DNA from: Bacillota bacterium
GTDB lineage: Bacteria; Bacillota; Clostridia; Lachnospirales; Lachnospiraceae
Reading direction: 5' to 3'
Length of the DNA: 44,035 nt
NCBI GenBank assembly: GCA_023663285.1
Contig: JAMPHT010000002.1
Span: 70,932-114,966, forward strand
Positions 1 through 7,176 of the stretch are shown in pieces. The position numbers and the translations under genes were made by a program. Positions within the stretch are counted from its first letter, which is position 1. Every line of letters begins with the position of its first letter. The notes under the pieces are model-generated. The model saw nothing but the letters and a program-made list of their open reading frames with translations. It had not been told where the DNA came from and did not search any database.

Positions 1-2
1 AT

Positions 3-209
3 GAAATGGGCGGACGGTATCTGCTCTCTGCCGCCTGGATCCAGAACGCAGAAGCCCAGGGGCTTACTCTGCTGAATGAAACGCCTTTTGAGACAGATGA
101 CAGCTATTATTACATTTATGTTTATGAGATCAGTCCTTATATTCCCTTACCGCAAAAAACGCCTCCACAACTGCCGGATCAAAATGTGTGCCGGATTCTT
201 CCCGGATGA
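3..209 (+). CDS. C-terminal end of an unidentified protein, cut by the window edge
   Basis: An open frame enters from the left edge and ends at a TGA at 207-209. The first ~45 residues look like real protein (it starts EMGGRYLLSAAW and contains TDDSYYYIYVYE), with the aromatic-rich end typical of some extracellular or membrane polysaccharide proteins. A DUF6044-type tail is possible, but I cannot confirm it. The last 26 codons overlap the 3' end of the convergent HD-GYP gene and are proline-rich with little character, so the frame may run past its ancestral stop. Function unknown. Confidence 0.45.
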   Translation, partial: EMGGRYLLSAAWIQNAEAQGLTLLNETPFETDDSYYYIYVYEISPYIPLPQKTPPQLPDQNVCRILPG

Positions 210-1440
210 TCGCATACGCCTTTTCAAGCGGCATGGCATCTTTATAACAGCGTTTGGAGGTCAGCGCGTCAAAGACGTCCGCAACCGCCATGATCCTCGC
301 GCAAAGCGGTATTTCTTCTCCGCTTATGCCATAAGGATAGCCCTTGCCGTTCCACCATTCATGATGATATGCCGCCATCTCCACCGCCGTATTCAGATAC
401 CCCGATTCCCCAAGCTCCGCCTTTGCATGGGTAAGCAGCTCTTCCCCTGCGGTGGTATGGGTTTTCATGATCTCAAATTCTTCCTCTGTCAGCTTTCCCG
501 GCTTGTTTAAGACTGCATCCGGTATATGTATTTTCCCAATGTCATGAAGGGGCGCTGCCACTACCATATCATTCAAATATCTGTCCGTCAGAATATCACT
601 GTACATTCCCCGTCTTTTCAATTCCCTGGCAATGCACTCCACATATTCCGCCGTGCGCCTGATGTGTCCGCCCGTATTATCATCCCTGTTTTCCACAACT
701 TCCGCCATGAACGTAATCAGGCCGGACTGCATACCGGAAACCCGTTCATGGTAAAAAGAACGCTTATTGCCCTGCATGATCAGCGCGATGATCGTGATCG
801 TCATGAGGAAAGCGGAAATGCTGGCAATCCCGATGAAAGATGCCAGGCCCTGCCCGCTCATACTGTCTGCCGTCTGCACATTGCCAACGTCTGCTATGAT
901 CTGTATTGCCGCACTGGCCGTACTGGAAAAAAACATAAGCAAGATACCGATGAGCCAGAGCAGGTATTTTTCCGATCTCCGCAGGCTTCTGTGCCGCATA
1001 TTTTCATGGAACCAGCTTCGCCAGCTTTTCCCTTTCACATAGAACAAAAGAAGCAGCAGGGCCAATACGCCGTACAGAATAAAACAGTAAACGTAAGTCC
1101 CCTGTTCTGACAACGCTAAAAAATACGGCGGTATGATCAGTACCGGAATAAAAAGTCCGTTGATGATGCCTGCAAACGGAATCATCAAAAGCAGCTTGTA
1201 CAGCCTGAGTTGTTCACTGCCAAGACAGGCATTGAGACCGATCATAAATAAAGCTGCCATTGTTGCCGCATCTTTTCCCAAAGCCAGAAACACGATACCA
1301 ATCAGGAAAAAGCTGACGCAGTAAAAAATGCGCTGCTTTTTTTCCTCCATATCCGGCTCCAAAAATACATATTTTTTTATCAGGAAGCCGCTGACTGCGA
1401 CTGCCGCCGTTTCCAGTATTTCCAATATGGCTGTTATCAT
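130..1440 (-). CDS. Membrane-bound HD-GYP domain c-di-GMP phosphodiesterase
   Basis: The N-terminal half holds about seven hydrophobic membrane segments. The C-terminal ~190 residues are a complete HD-GYP domain: ENRDDNTGGHIRRT, the HD pair in HDIGKIHIPD, the downstream H of MKTHTTAGEELL, and HHEWWNGKGYPYG. HD-GYP proteins hydrolyse c-di-GMP to pGpG or GMP. All metal-ligand motifs are present, so activity is likely. A GTG start at 1476 is open, but it has no ribosome site. ATG at 1440 has AGGAG at 1453-1457 and is preferred (436 residues). The gene has a consensus promoter and a ~190-nt leader with a terminator. It may set the c-di-GMP level read by the PelD-like protein at the other end of the window; that link is inference. 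Confidence 0.9.
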   Translation of the reverse strand: MITAILEILETAAVAVSGFLIKKYVFLEPDMEEKKQRIFYCVSFFLIGIVFLALGKDAATMAALFMIGLNACLGSEQLRLYKLLLMIPFAGIINGLFIPVLIIPPYFLALSEQGTYVYCFILYGVLALLLLLFYVKGKSWRSWFHENMRHRSLRRSEKYLLWLIGILLMFFSSTASAAIQIIADVGNVQTADSMSGQGLASFIGIASISAFLMTITIIALIMQGNKRSFYHERVSGMQSGLITFMAEVVENRDDNTGGHIRRTAEYVECIARELKRRGMYSDILTDRYLNDMVVAAPLHDIGKIHIPDAVLNKPGKLTEEEFEIMKTHTTAGEELLTHAKAELGESGYLNTAVEMAAYHHEWWNGKGYPYGISGEEIPLCARIMAVADVFDALTSKRCYKDAMPLEKAYAIIREESGTHFDPAVVEAFFAVREYKD

Positions 1441-1636
1441 ATCTGTATACTGCTCCTTTTGCTTATTCCCTATCACGCTTTTATGATATGGAAAAAGGGT
1501 GTAACCACCGGCTGCACCCTTACGTTCATCAAATCACAAGATGGGCGGCGTATCCATCATCTCAGGTACTCTCACGAGTGTGTCGGGGGCCTTTCCGACC
1601 TTTGTAATTTGATTAATAGTTATTTTATGTAATTTG
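1440..1636 (-). promoter_or_regulatory. Structured 5' leader of the HD-GYP gene (possible riboswitch or attenuator)
   Basis: This is the transcript leader expected from the promoter at 1637-1665. In transcript order it holds a hairpin GUCGG...CCGAC (1599-1582), a hairpin ACUC-GUGA-GAGU with a GNRA tetraloop (1579-1568), a hairpin GAUGG...CCAUC (1558-1540), and a stem ending in a U tract (1521-1491). The last lies 50 nt before the ATG. Promoter, compact hairpins, terminator, then gene is the layout of a transcriptional riboswitch. I do not recognise the class; the GEMM-I and GEMM-II consensus elements are not visible. Confidence 0.45.
1491..1521 (-). terminator. Rho-independent terminator in the HD-GYP leader
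   Basis: On the minus strand AGGGTG pairs with CACCCT (plus positions 1515-1520 with 1496-1501). Two more pairs extend the stem, and a run of five T follows (1496-1492). It lies between the PBECR-like gene and the HD-GYP start. It could either end the upstream transcript or act as the switch of the leader. Confidence 0.55.
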
Positions 1637-1665
1637 ATTATAACCTATGAATTGTTACTTGTCAA
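1637..1665 (-). promoter_or_regulatory. Consensus sigma-A promoter of the HD-GYP gene
   Basis: TTGACA (1665-1660), a 17-bp spacer, and TATAAT (1642-1637) on the minus strand match the vegetative consensus exactly. The -35 lies within the last codons of the upstream PBECR-like gene. Just downstream a 13-bp direct repeat (TGTAATTTGATTA read on plus, at 1603-1615 and 1628-1640) overlaps the -10 and may be a regulator site. Confidence 0.75.
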
Positions 1666-2026
1666 ATTTTTTTAATCGCCCGTTAGCTATCCCATGCTCT
1701 AGTTTTGCCTTTGTTATTATATGTAATGTTGCGACATACAAATAATGGTCTTTCGCATCAATTTTTATTCCAATCTGTATATTTTTCGTCAGGATTTTAA
1801 CAAGTTCAAAACTGTCCTCTTTTTCATTCGGATTTACGTCAATATAATCAGGAGATGATATGATTTCCGAAATCAGGTCCATATATTTCAAGCACTCAGG
1901 ATGTCTCTTCAAGATATGCTTTGCTAAACCTGCCGACTGATATATATACTCACTCTTTACCTTATATGGCAGATACAAATCAAAAAGTTCATTATATTTG
2001 CCGACTTTTTTAAGCCCTTTATCCAT
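1655..2026 (-). CDS. PBECR-like (barnase/EndoU/ColicinE5-RelE fold) nuclease-type protein
   Basis: A 123-residue protein without signal peptide. The motif HILKRHPE, followed by a PDYI segment (SSPDYIDVNPNEKE), a strand pair around IQIGIKIDAKDHYLYVATLHIIT and a C-terminal Lys, fits the PBECR group of small RNase-fold domains known from phage polyvalent proteins and stand-alone genes in Clostridia. The role would be RNA cleavage or a degenerate relative; the substrate is unknown. No antitoxin gene is adjacent. The gene is clearly more AT-rich than the housekeeping genes nearby, which suggests lateral origin. A GGAGAG lies 11 nt before the ATG. Confidence 0.55.
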   Translation of the reverse strand: MDKGLKKVGKYNELFDLYLPYKVKSEYIYQSAGLAKHILKRHPECLKYMDLISEIISSPDYIDVNPNEKEDSFELVKILTKNIQIGIKIDAKDHYLYVATLHIITKAKLEHGIANGRLKKFDK

Positions 2027-2125
2027 TAAATATACTGCTCTCCGCAGTCACCCTCCTTATTCTCCTGTATCCCGAAACCCGTTCCGGCATCAGAGCACTC
2101 TCTTATGACTTGTTCAAATTAATTG

Positions 2126-2680
2126 TTAAATTTCCAAATTTGTTGTAAATATTTCCTCAACTGGAAATGTAACTTTTACTAACCCTATTGAAACAAATTT
2201 ACCACTCATTTTTTTAAATTCGTGAAGCAGCAAATCACTTGCTTTAAAAAAAGCCTCATCTGTATCCTCATTGGTTAATGCAATAGTGCAATGCGGCGCC
2301 CATCTGTTTGGAGAATACCATTCCCAGCCTTTTGTATCAAAACAATTTAATGTTTCATGCAATTCTCGTTGAAATTGATACATACTACTATTCATTACAG
2401 GTGATACAAAAATAGTTTTGCTATCATTAAACATTCCTATCGAACCTATATATGCAGGCATAACCTTATGTTTTTTTGCAAATTCTCTTATCCGCGCTAT
2501 ACATTCGCTTTCATCTACATCCGTAAAACATGCCAACGTAAGATGCGGCCTTGTTTTCCACTCTAAAAACTTAGTGCTGATTTTTTCAGCAGCGACCTTT
2601 TTTGCCAACTCAAAAAGCTTATCTTCTGTTTCATTGTCAAAATATAATTCTACCGCATATTGCATTTCCACTATCCCCAT
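2126..2680 (-). CDS. 2H phosphoesterase (2'-5' RNA ligase-like) protein
   Basis: A 184-residue protein with the two HxTx motifs of the 2H superfamily: HLTL in RPHLTLACFTD (residues ~46-50) and HCTI in WAPHCTIALTN (~129-133). The spacing is normal, so the two catalytic His and Thr pairs are present. The family includes RNA 2',3'-cyclic phosphodiesterases and LigT-like proteins, and the natural substrate here cannot be told. AT-rich like its neighbour at 1655-2026. In these bacteria such genes are often solitary. Confidence 0.85.
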   Translation of the reverse strand: MGIVEMQYAVELYFDNETEDKLFELAKKVAAEKISTKFLEWKTRPHLTLACFTDVDESECIARIREFAKKHKVMPAYIGSIGMFNDSKTIFVSPVMNSSMYQFQRELHETLNCFDTKGWEWYSPNRWAPHCTIALTNEDTDEAFFKASDLLLHEFKKMSGKFVSIGLVKVTFPVEEIFTTNLEI

Positions 2681-2709
2681 TCAATAATAATCTTTTTGGT
2701 ATGTAACAC

Positions 2710-3126
2710 TTATACCTTTCTGTCAAACATAGACGCGCTCCCGCCATCCGCCATATCCATAAAGGTATACTGGTCATTGTGAGGAAACAGCATCTCCATA
2801 TACAGGTTTCCAAGCAGATTTTTCACCTCTTCATTATCAACGGTTATCTCCGGAAAGGCATTCGTTTCCAGGCGTTTTAACCTTTCCAGCACTCTCGCTA
2901 TCCCCTTCCAGTCAGAAGCCTCCTGTTTTGGTTTATCGCTTAAGGATTCCGCGGCGGCCGGTTCCATGATGGGCTTTGCCTCCGGAATATTATAGATCAC
3001 GTTTTGACAGGTTTTTGCAAAGCATTCCGGGTCATACTTTGCCAGATACCCCAAATCATCCATTGTCAGCGGTTTTTTATGGTGTATTTTAAGATAGATA
3101 TTGACAAGATGTGTATCTTTTCCCAT
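2710..3126 (-). CDS. Hypothetical protein, 138 residues
   Basis: I do not recognise this protein. It is soluble, with a charged N-terminal helix region (MGKDTHLVNIYLKIHHKK), a variable middle rich in Pro, Ala and Glu, and a C-terminal helix ending FMDMADGGSASMFDRKV. It has a good ribosome site (GAGGGG) before the ATG. It is followed closely by the 2H phosphoesterase and preceded by the DUF4253 gene on the same strand. Coding is supported by the ribosome site and by the lack of a competing frame. Confidence 0.6.
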   Translation of the reverse strand: MGKDTHLVNIYLKIHHKKPLTMDDLGYLAKYDPECFAKTCQNVIYNIPEAKPIMEPAAAESLSDKPKQEASDWKGIARVLERLKRLETNAFPEITVDNEEVKNLLGNLYMEMLFPHNDQYTFMDMADGGSASMFDRKV

Positions 3127-3242
3127 AGCTATACCCCTCTGTGCGCTTCAGCACGCCTATCAATCAATATTTGAAGGCTTACTTTCAAGCTTTCCCTCCT
3201 TCTATGGATTCAGATCATCCGCAAATACCCGTCCGCCTTTTC

Positions 3243-4058
3243 TTAGTCCCACCAGAAATACCATATCTTTGATGCAGCGACACATACCGCCAGCTCGCTT
3301 AAGGTCTCTGTCGCCGTACCCTGAAATACTCTGTCCGGCGTAAACGCAAAATGCTCCTTTGCCGCCTGCAGAGCGTCCTTCTCTGAGACAGGCGCAGGCA
3401 CACGCATTTCCATTACATCATGAGAGATCGTCACAGGCACTGCTCCGTATTTTTCATACCAATACTTACAGACCGCCATCATCTTCCCGGCCTCAGGACA
3501 TTCGTTCCATCCGCCAAAGGGCACATAAGCCACCACCTCCCAGGGTCTGACAGTAGGGATCTTAAACAGCAGCGTCTCCAGGTTTTTATCGGAAAGCGCG
3601 TCCTGAAACGCCGAATATCTGTCAACCACCTCCGGTTCTCCGTCGAATTCGCCCACAAATTCTTCCATATCAAATTCACCGGCCTCGGCCTCTGTGTATT
3701 CCTGAAAGCGTTTTTTCAACAGTTCCTCACCGGATTCCAACTCTGCCTTCAGCGTATCCTCCAGGGAATACCCATCGCCCTTTAAGATCCCCAGATACTC
3801 CTCCAGTACCTCATCCGCCGGGACCAGTATCGGCGTATATCCTTCCTGCCGTCCCTGCAGCAGAGCCTTTTCATAGGCATCCATCACATCCTCATAGCTT
3901 GCCCTTGATGAAAAGATCTGACAGGGATAGCCCAGCTGCCCGGCAATACTCCGGGCGGTCTCCGACGCCTGCTCCAAAGTCAGTTCAACGCTTCCCTGCC
4001 CTGCATCTGCCTCGGAAGCTTTCTGCGTGTTCTTTTTCCACTTATCAAAAATACCCAT
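3243..4058 (-). CDS. DUF4253 domain protein
   Basis: 271 residues. The C-terminal ~110 residues (from PTVRPWEVVAYVPFGGWNECP through ALQAAKEHFAFTPDRVFQG to IWYFWWD) carry the pattern of DUF4253, including the WYEKYGAVPVTISHDVMEM block. The N-terminal part is acidic and probably helical. The function of DUF4253 is unknown; many members are solitary or lie near polymorphic-toxin or immunity genes, but no toxin is seen here. GGAGGAG precedes the ATG. A promoter-like pair lies at 4134-4162. Confidence 0.75.
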   Translation of the reverse strand: MGIFDKWKKNTQKASEADAGQGSVELTLEQASETARSIAGQLGYPCQIFSSRASYEDVMDAYEKALLQGRQEGYTPILVPADEVLEEYLGILKGDGYSLEDTLKAELESGEELLKKRFQEYTEAEAGEFDMEEFVGEFDGEPEVVDRYSAFQDALSDKNLETLLFKIPTVRPWEVVAYVPFGGWNECPEAGKMMAVCKYWYEKYGAVPVTISHDVMEMRVPAPVSEKDALQAAKEHFAFTPDRVFQGTATETLSELAVCVAASKIWYFWWD

Positions 4059-4133
4059 CTGTTCTCCTCCTTTTGAATCTTCTCTCCTTCTGAATCATCT
4101 GATGTTTTGTCCCACAACGCTTTTTCAATTACT

Positions 4134-4162
4134 ATTATAATGTCAACCGCGCTCCCGCGCAA
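4134..4162 (-). promoter_or_regulatory. Probable promoter of the DUF4253 gene
   Basis: On the minus strand TTGCGC (4162-4157), a 17-bp spacer and TATAAT (4139-4134) lie about 75 bp upstream of the ATG. The -10 is perfect; the -35 matches at three to four positions. A GC-rich inverted repeat (GCGCGGGAGCGCGG) overlaps the -35 and spacer. Confidence 0.45.
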
Positions 4163-4176
4163 CTTAAAAACTCTAT

Positions 4177-4656
4177 CTACTTATGATAGGGCTCCCCATT
4201 GATGATGCGAAATGCCCGGTAGATCTGTTCCGTCAGTATCACCCGCATGAGTTGATGAGGAAAGGTCATATCCGAAAAGCTCAAATTCATATCCGCACGT
4301 TTACATACATCCTCATGCAGTCCAAGAGAGCCTCCTATCACAAAAGCAATGTGGCTGGTTCCACTGATCGTCAGTTTTTCCAGCCACTGTGCCAAGTCCT
4401 CGGAGGAAAGCTTTCTGCCGCCGATCTCCAGCGTGCAGACGAAAGCGTCCTCCCTCAGTTTTTCCAGGATCCGCCCGCCCTCTTTTGCCTTGATCTGCTC
4501 CTCCAGGGCGGGACCCGCGCCCTCCGGCGTCTTTTCATCCGGCACCTCGATGATCTCCGGCTTACAATATCTGCCCAGACGCTTCACATACTCATCCACC
4601 GCATCCCGATAAAAGCTTTCCTTTAATTTTCCCACACATACTATGGAAATCTTCAT
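4177..4656 (-). CDS. rlmH: 23S rRNA (pseudouridine-1915-N3)-methyltransferase RlmH
   Basis: 159 residues, the normal length for the SPOUT-family methyltransferase RlmH, which methylates pseudouridine 1915 in helix 69 of 23S rRNA on assembled 70S ribosomes using S-adenosylmethionine. The knotted cofactor site is intact: FVIGGSLGLHEDV followed by LSFSDMTFPHQLMRVILTEQIYRAFRIINGEPYHK. The N-terminal MKISIVCVGKLKE is typical. The ATG overlaps the last codons of the upstream zinc-ribbon gene by four bases, so the two are translationally coupled. Confidence 0.97.
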   Translation of the reverse strand: MKISIVCVGKLKESFYRDAVDEYVKRLGRYCKPEIIEVPDEKTPEGAGPALEEQIKAKEGGRILEKLREDAFVCTLEIGGRKLSSEDLAQWLEKLTISGTSHIAFVIGGSLGLHEDVCKRADMNLSFSDMTFPHQLMRVILTEQIYRAFRIINGEPYHK

Positions 4657-5471
4657 TCTACCCTATCCCCGAAAATACGGTCATAAACATAATCGTCAAT
4701 AAACTGATTCAAAAATCCCTGGTTCAGATTCACGAACTGATGGTTCAGCCTCTCCTTGATACAGGAGGAACGCCTGAAATACGCAATTTCATCCGACATT
4801 CCTTCTGCGCAGACTTCAGCGTCGATCTCCTCCGCCTTCAGGTTCTCCCCGCACCAATCCAACAGCGTCTGTCTGAGAGAATTTTCAGACTCCGCCTTTT
4901 TTTCAAAAAATCTGGCATTTTTCATGGATACTATGCCCGCCACTACAAACAAAATAAAGATAGCCCCCATGACGCCGTAAAAGAGATAGGGATTGCCCAG
5001 ACGCAGCGGCAGTATTCCCGTCACGCCCAGGATCATCACGATCAGCCCTGCTGTTCCAAGTCCCAGCAGCACCCATGCCGAAGAACGATTATCGCTGGCC
5101 CGTTCAGAACTGTCCTGATAAAGACCATTTTCGCCGGCCCTTGCCTGCCTGGCGGTCTCTTCACCGCTCAGCCTTACATCCTCCGCATCCACAGGATCCT
5201 CCGCAGAATCTGCCAAGCATTCCCCGGCAAGCTCCTCCCCAGGGTACATCGGGCAGCTTTCACCAATCTCATTCCCGAAGTAGGAGGCGCATCCCTGTGC
5301 TCCCGGCCTTTCCTCCCACGGGTTTCGTTCAGAATCATTTTCGGGTCCTTCCTCCCACAATTCTCCCGTCGGACCATCATCCGGTCTCTCCGTCACCAGC
5401 CGGCTGCCGCAGTCTGCACAGACCGTAAAGCCTTCTCTGTACTCCGTCTTGCACTTAGGACACCATGGCAT
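4653..5471 (-). CDS. Zinc-ribbon membrane protein
   Basis: 272 residues. It begins with a zinc ribbon (CPKC at residues 4-7 and CADC near 18-21), then an acidic Glu/Pro/Gly-rich linker of ~100 residues, two membrane segments (residues ~130-185) and a cytoplasmic C-terminal region. Members of this loose group often accompany rlmH in Lachnospiraceae. The biochemical role is unknown; Zn binding and membrane anchoring are inferred from sequence. GAAGG lies before the ATG. The downstream gene rlmH overlaps it. Confidence 0.7.
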   Translation of the reverse strand: MPWCPKCKTEYREGFTVCADCGSRLVTERPDDGPTGELWEEGPENDSERNPWEERPGAQGCASYFGNEIGESCPMYPGEELAGECLADSAEDPVDAEDVRLSGEETARQARAGENGLYQDSSERASDNRSSAWVLLGLGTAGLIVMILGVTGILPLRLGNPYLFYGVMGAIFILFVVAGIVSMKNARFFEKKAESENSLRQTLLDWCGENLKAEEIDAEVCAEGMSDEIAYFRRSSCIKERLNHQFVNLNQGFLNQFIDDYVYDRIFGDRVE

Positions 5472-5510
5472 AGTTTTTACCTTCTTTCCCCGTTTCTCCT
5501 TCGTAAACTG

Positions 5511-5567
5511 CTACCTGCCGCTTAAGTATTCGTCTATCCCTTTCGCTGCCGCCTTACCTGCGCCCAT
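5511..5567 (-). pseudogene. Second, diverged copy of the nfnB 3' end
   Basis: A 57-bp segment repeats the last 18 codons plus stop of nfnB (5588-5644), separated by 20 bp. Six bases differ: four are silent third-position changes, one changes Lys to Arg, and one changes TAA to TAG. The pattern shows that both copies were once selected as protein, so this is the tail of a second homologous gene left after recombination or tandem-gene collapse, not a recent slip duplication. Confidence 0.75.
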
Positions 5568-5587
5568 ATCAGGCCATAGGTGCCGAG

Positions 5588-6973
5588 TTACTTGCCGCTT
5601 AAGTATTCGTCTATTCCTTTCGCTGCCGCCTTGCCGGCACCCATGGCCAAGATAACGGTAGCAGCGCCTGTGACCGCGTCGCCTCCGGCGTATACGCCCT
5701 CCTTGCTGGTCTGTCCGTTTTCCTCCTCCGCCACGATGCACTTCCACTTATTGGTTTCCAGTCCCTCTGTGGTGGAAGAGATCAGAGGATTGGGGGATGT
5801 TCCCAGAGACATGATGACCGTATCCAGCTCCATGGTAAACTCGGAACCGGGTATCTCCACAGGACGGCGGCGGCCCGACGCATCCGGCTCTCCCAGCTCC
5901 ATTCGGATGCACTTCATGCCGGTGACCCAGCCCTTTTCATCCGCCAGGATCTCCGTGGGATTCGTCAGCAGGTCAAAGATGATGCCCTCCTCCTTTGCAT
6001 GGTGGACCTCTTCCACCCTGGCAGGCAGCTCTTCCTCGCTGCGGCGGTATACGATATGCACCTCCGCTCCCAGGCGCAGAGCGGTCCTTGCCGCGTCCAT
6101 AGCCACGTTTCCGCCGCCCACTACAGCCACCTTCCTGCTCTCCATGATAGGCGTATTGGAATTTTTATCAAATGCTTTCATTAGATTACTTCTGGTCAGA
6201 TATTCGTTTGCGGAGAATACACCGTTTGCATTTTCTCCGGGGATTCCCATAAATTTGGGCAGCCCTGCGCCGGAACCGATAAAGACGGCGTCAAAGCCTT
6301 CCTCCCCGATAAGCTCGTCAATGGTGACGGACTTGCCAACCACCACATTGGTCTCGATCCTTACTCCGAGAGATTTTACATTTTCAATTTCTTTTGCCAC
6401 TACATCCTGCTTCGGCAGACGGAATTCCGGGATTCCGTAGACCAGCACGCCGCCTGGCTCATGGAGGGCCTCAAAAATCGTCACCTCATACCCCAGCTTC
6501 GCCAGATCTCCCGCACAGGTCAGTCCCGCAGGGCCGGAACCAATGACCGCCACCCTTTTGCCGTTCTTTTCACTTGCACCTGTGGGCTTGATGCCTTTTT
6601 CCCTGGCCCAGTCCGCCACAAAGCGTTCCAGCTTTCCGATGGAAATAGGGTCTCCCTTGATGCCGCGGATACATTTTCCCTCGCACTGGCTCTCCTGGGG
6701 ACATACCCGCCCGCAGACAGCAGGCAGGGCGCTGGATCTGCTGATGATCTGATATGCCTCCTCGATATTTCCTGCCTTTACTTGCTCGATAAAGCCGGGA
6801 ATATCGATTGCCACAGGGCATCCCTTGACACACTGCGCATTTTTACAGTTGATACACCTGGAAGCCTCTGTCTGCGCCTCCGCCTGATCATAGCCCAGGC
6901 AGACCTCCCGGAAATTTGCGGCACGTTCCTTTGCGTCCTGCTCTCTCACAGGAATCTTGGTCAAAACGTCCAT
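5588..6973 (-). CDS. nfnB: NfnB / GltA-type NADPH-binding flavoprotein (glutamate synthase small-subunit family)
   Basis: About 461 residues from ATG 6973, chosen because GGAGG lies 8 nt upstream; ATG 6988 would have the ribosome site inside the frame. N-terminal cysteines for two [4Fe-4S] clusters are visible (CINCKNAQCVKGC and CGRVCPQESQCEGKC). An FAD-binding GSGPAGLTCAGDLA and an NADPH-binding VVGGGNVAMDAARTALRLGA follow. It is commonly annotated as homotetrameric glutamate synthase GltA. The adjacent upstream gene encodes the NfnA-like partner, which favours the ferredoxin:NADP+ transhydrogenase NfnAB, an electron-bifurcating enzyme of clostridia. No glutamine-amidotransferase large subunit is in the window. 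Confidence 0.9.
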   Translation of the reverse strand: MDVLTKIPVREQDAKERAANFREVCLGYDQAEAQTEASRCINCKNAQCVKGCPVAIDIPGFIEQVKAGNIEEAYQIISRSSALPAVCGRVCPQESQCEGKCIRGIKGDPISIGKLERFVADWAREKGIKPTGASEKNGKRVAVIGSGPAGLTCAGDLAKLGYEVTIFEALHEPGGVLVYGIPEFRLPKQDVVAKEIENVKSLGVRIETNVVVGKSVTIDELIGEEGFDAVFIGSGAGLPKFMGIPGENANGVFSANEYLTRSNLMKAFDKNSNTPIMESRKVAVVGGGNVAMDAARTALRLGAEVHIVYRRSEEELPARVEEVHHAKEEGIIFDLLTNPTEILADEKGWVTGMKCIRMELGEPDASGRRRPVEIPGSEFTMELDTVIMSLGTSPNPLISSTTEGLETNKWKCIVAEEENGQTSKEGVYAGGDAVTGAATVILAMGAGKAAAKGIDEYLSGK

Positions 6974-7023
6974 TCTTGTTTCCTCCATTCTCTTATTCCC
7001 GTACCGGGAAATATTTCTGAATC

Positions 7024-7151
7024 TTATTCTTCTGAGGGAACTCCCTTTATCGCCAGATCCACGATCTCATCCACAGTGGGTTCCGGAGGGAGTCCCACCA
7101 ATGTGGGATAATAGATCAAATCAGTTCCTCTCTGGATAACTTTTCAGACAT
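7024..7151 (-). pseudogene. Frameshifted small ORF between nfnA and nfnB
   Basis: An ATG at 7151 with a strong GGAGG site starts MSEKLSREELI and then meets TGA. In the next frame, starting at the same spot, the reading continues LIYYPTLVGLPPEPTV and ends VDLAIKGVPSEE and TAA at 7024. Read together they give a plausible ~43-residue protein, interrupted by a one-base shift near 7118. It may be a genuine small gene broken by mutation, or a sequencing error. No function can be given. Confidence 0.45.
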
Positions 7152-7176
7152 GTTTATTTCCTCCAACCTATGTAAG

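Noticed and set aside
1440-1640. T-box, TPP or GEMM riboswitch
   Set aside because: I looked for the T-box AGGGTGG-type bulge, the TPP CTGAGA/ACCTGA pair and the GEMM tetraloop-receptor pattern; only isolated fragments match, so no class is claimed.
3150-3214. TTG-started mini-ORF of about 18 codons with GGAGGG upstream
   Set aside because: Too short and with no recognisable content; the ribosome-like site is probably chance in the gap before the 138-residue gene.
5511-5747. Frame of 78 codons ending with the duplicated nfnB tail
   Set aside because: Only its last 18 codons match; the rest is an out-of-frame reading of nfnB. Treated as a duplicated 3' end, not a gene.
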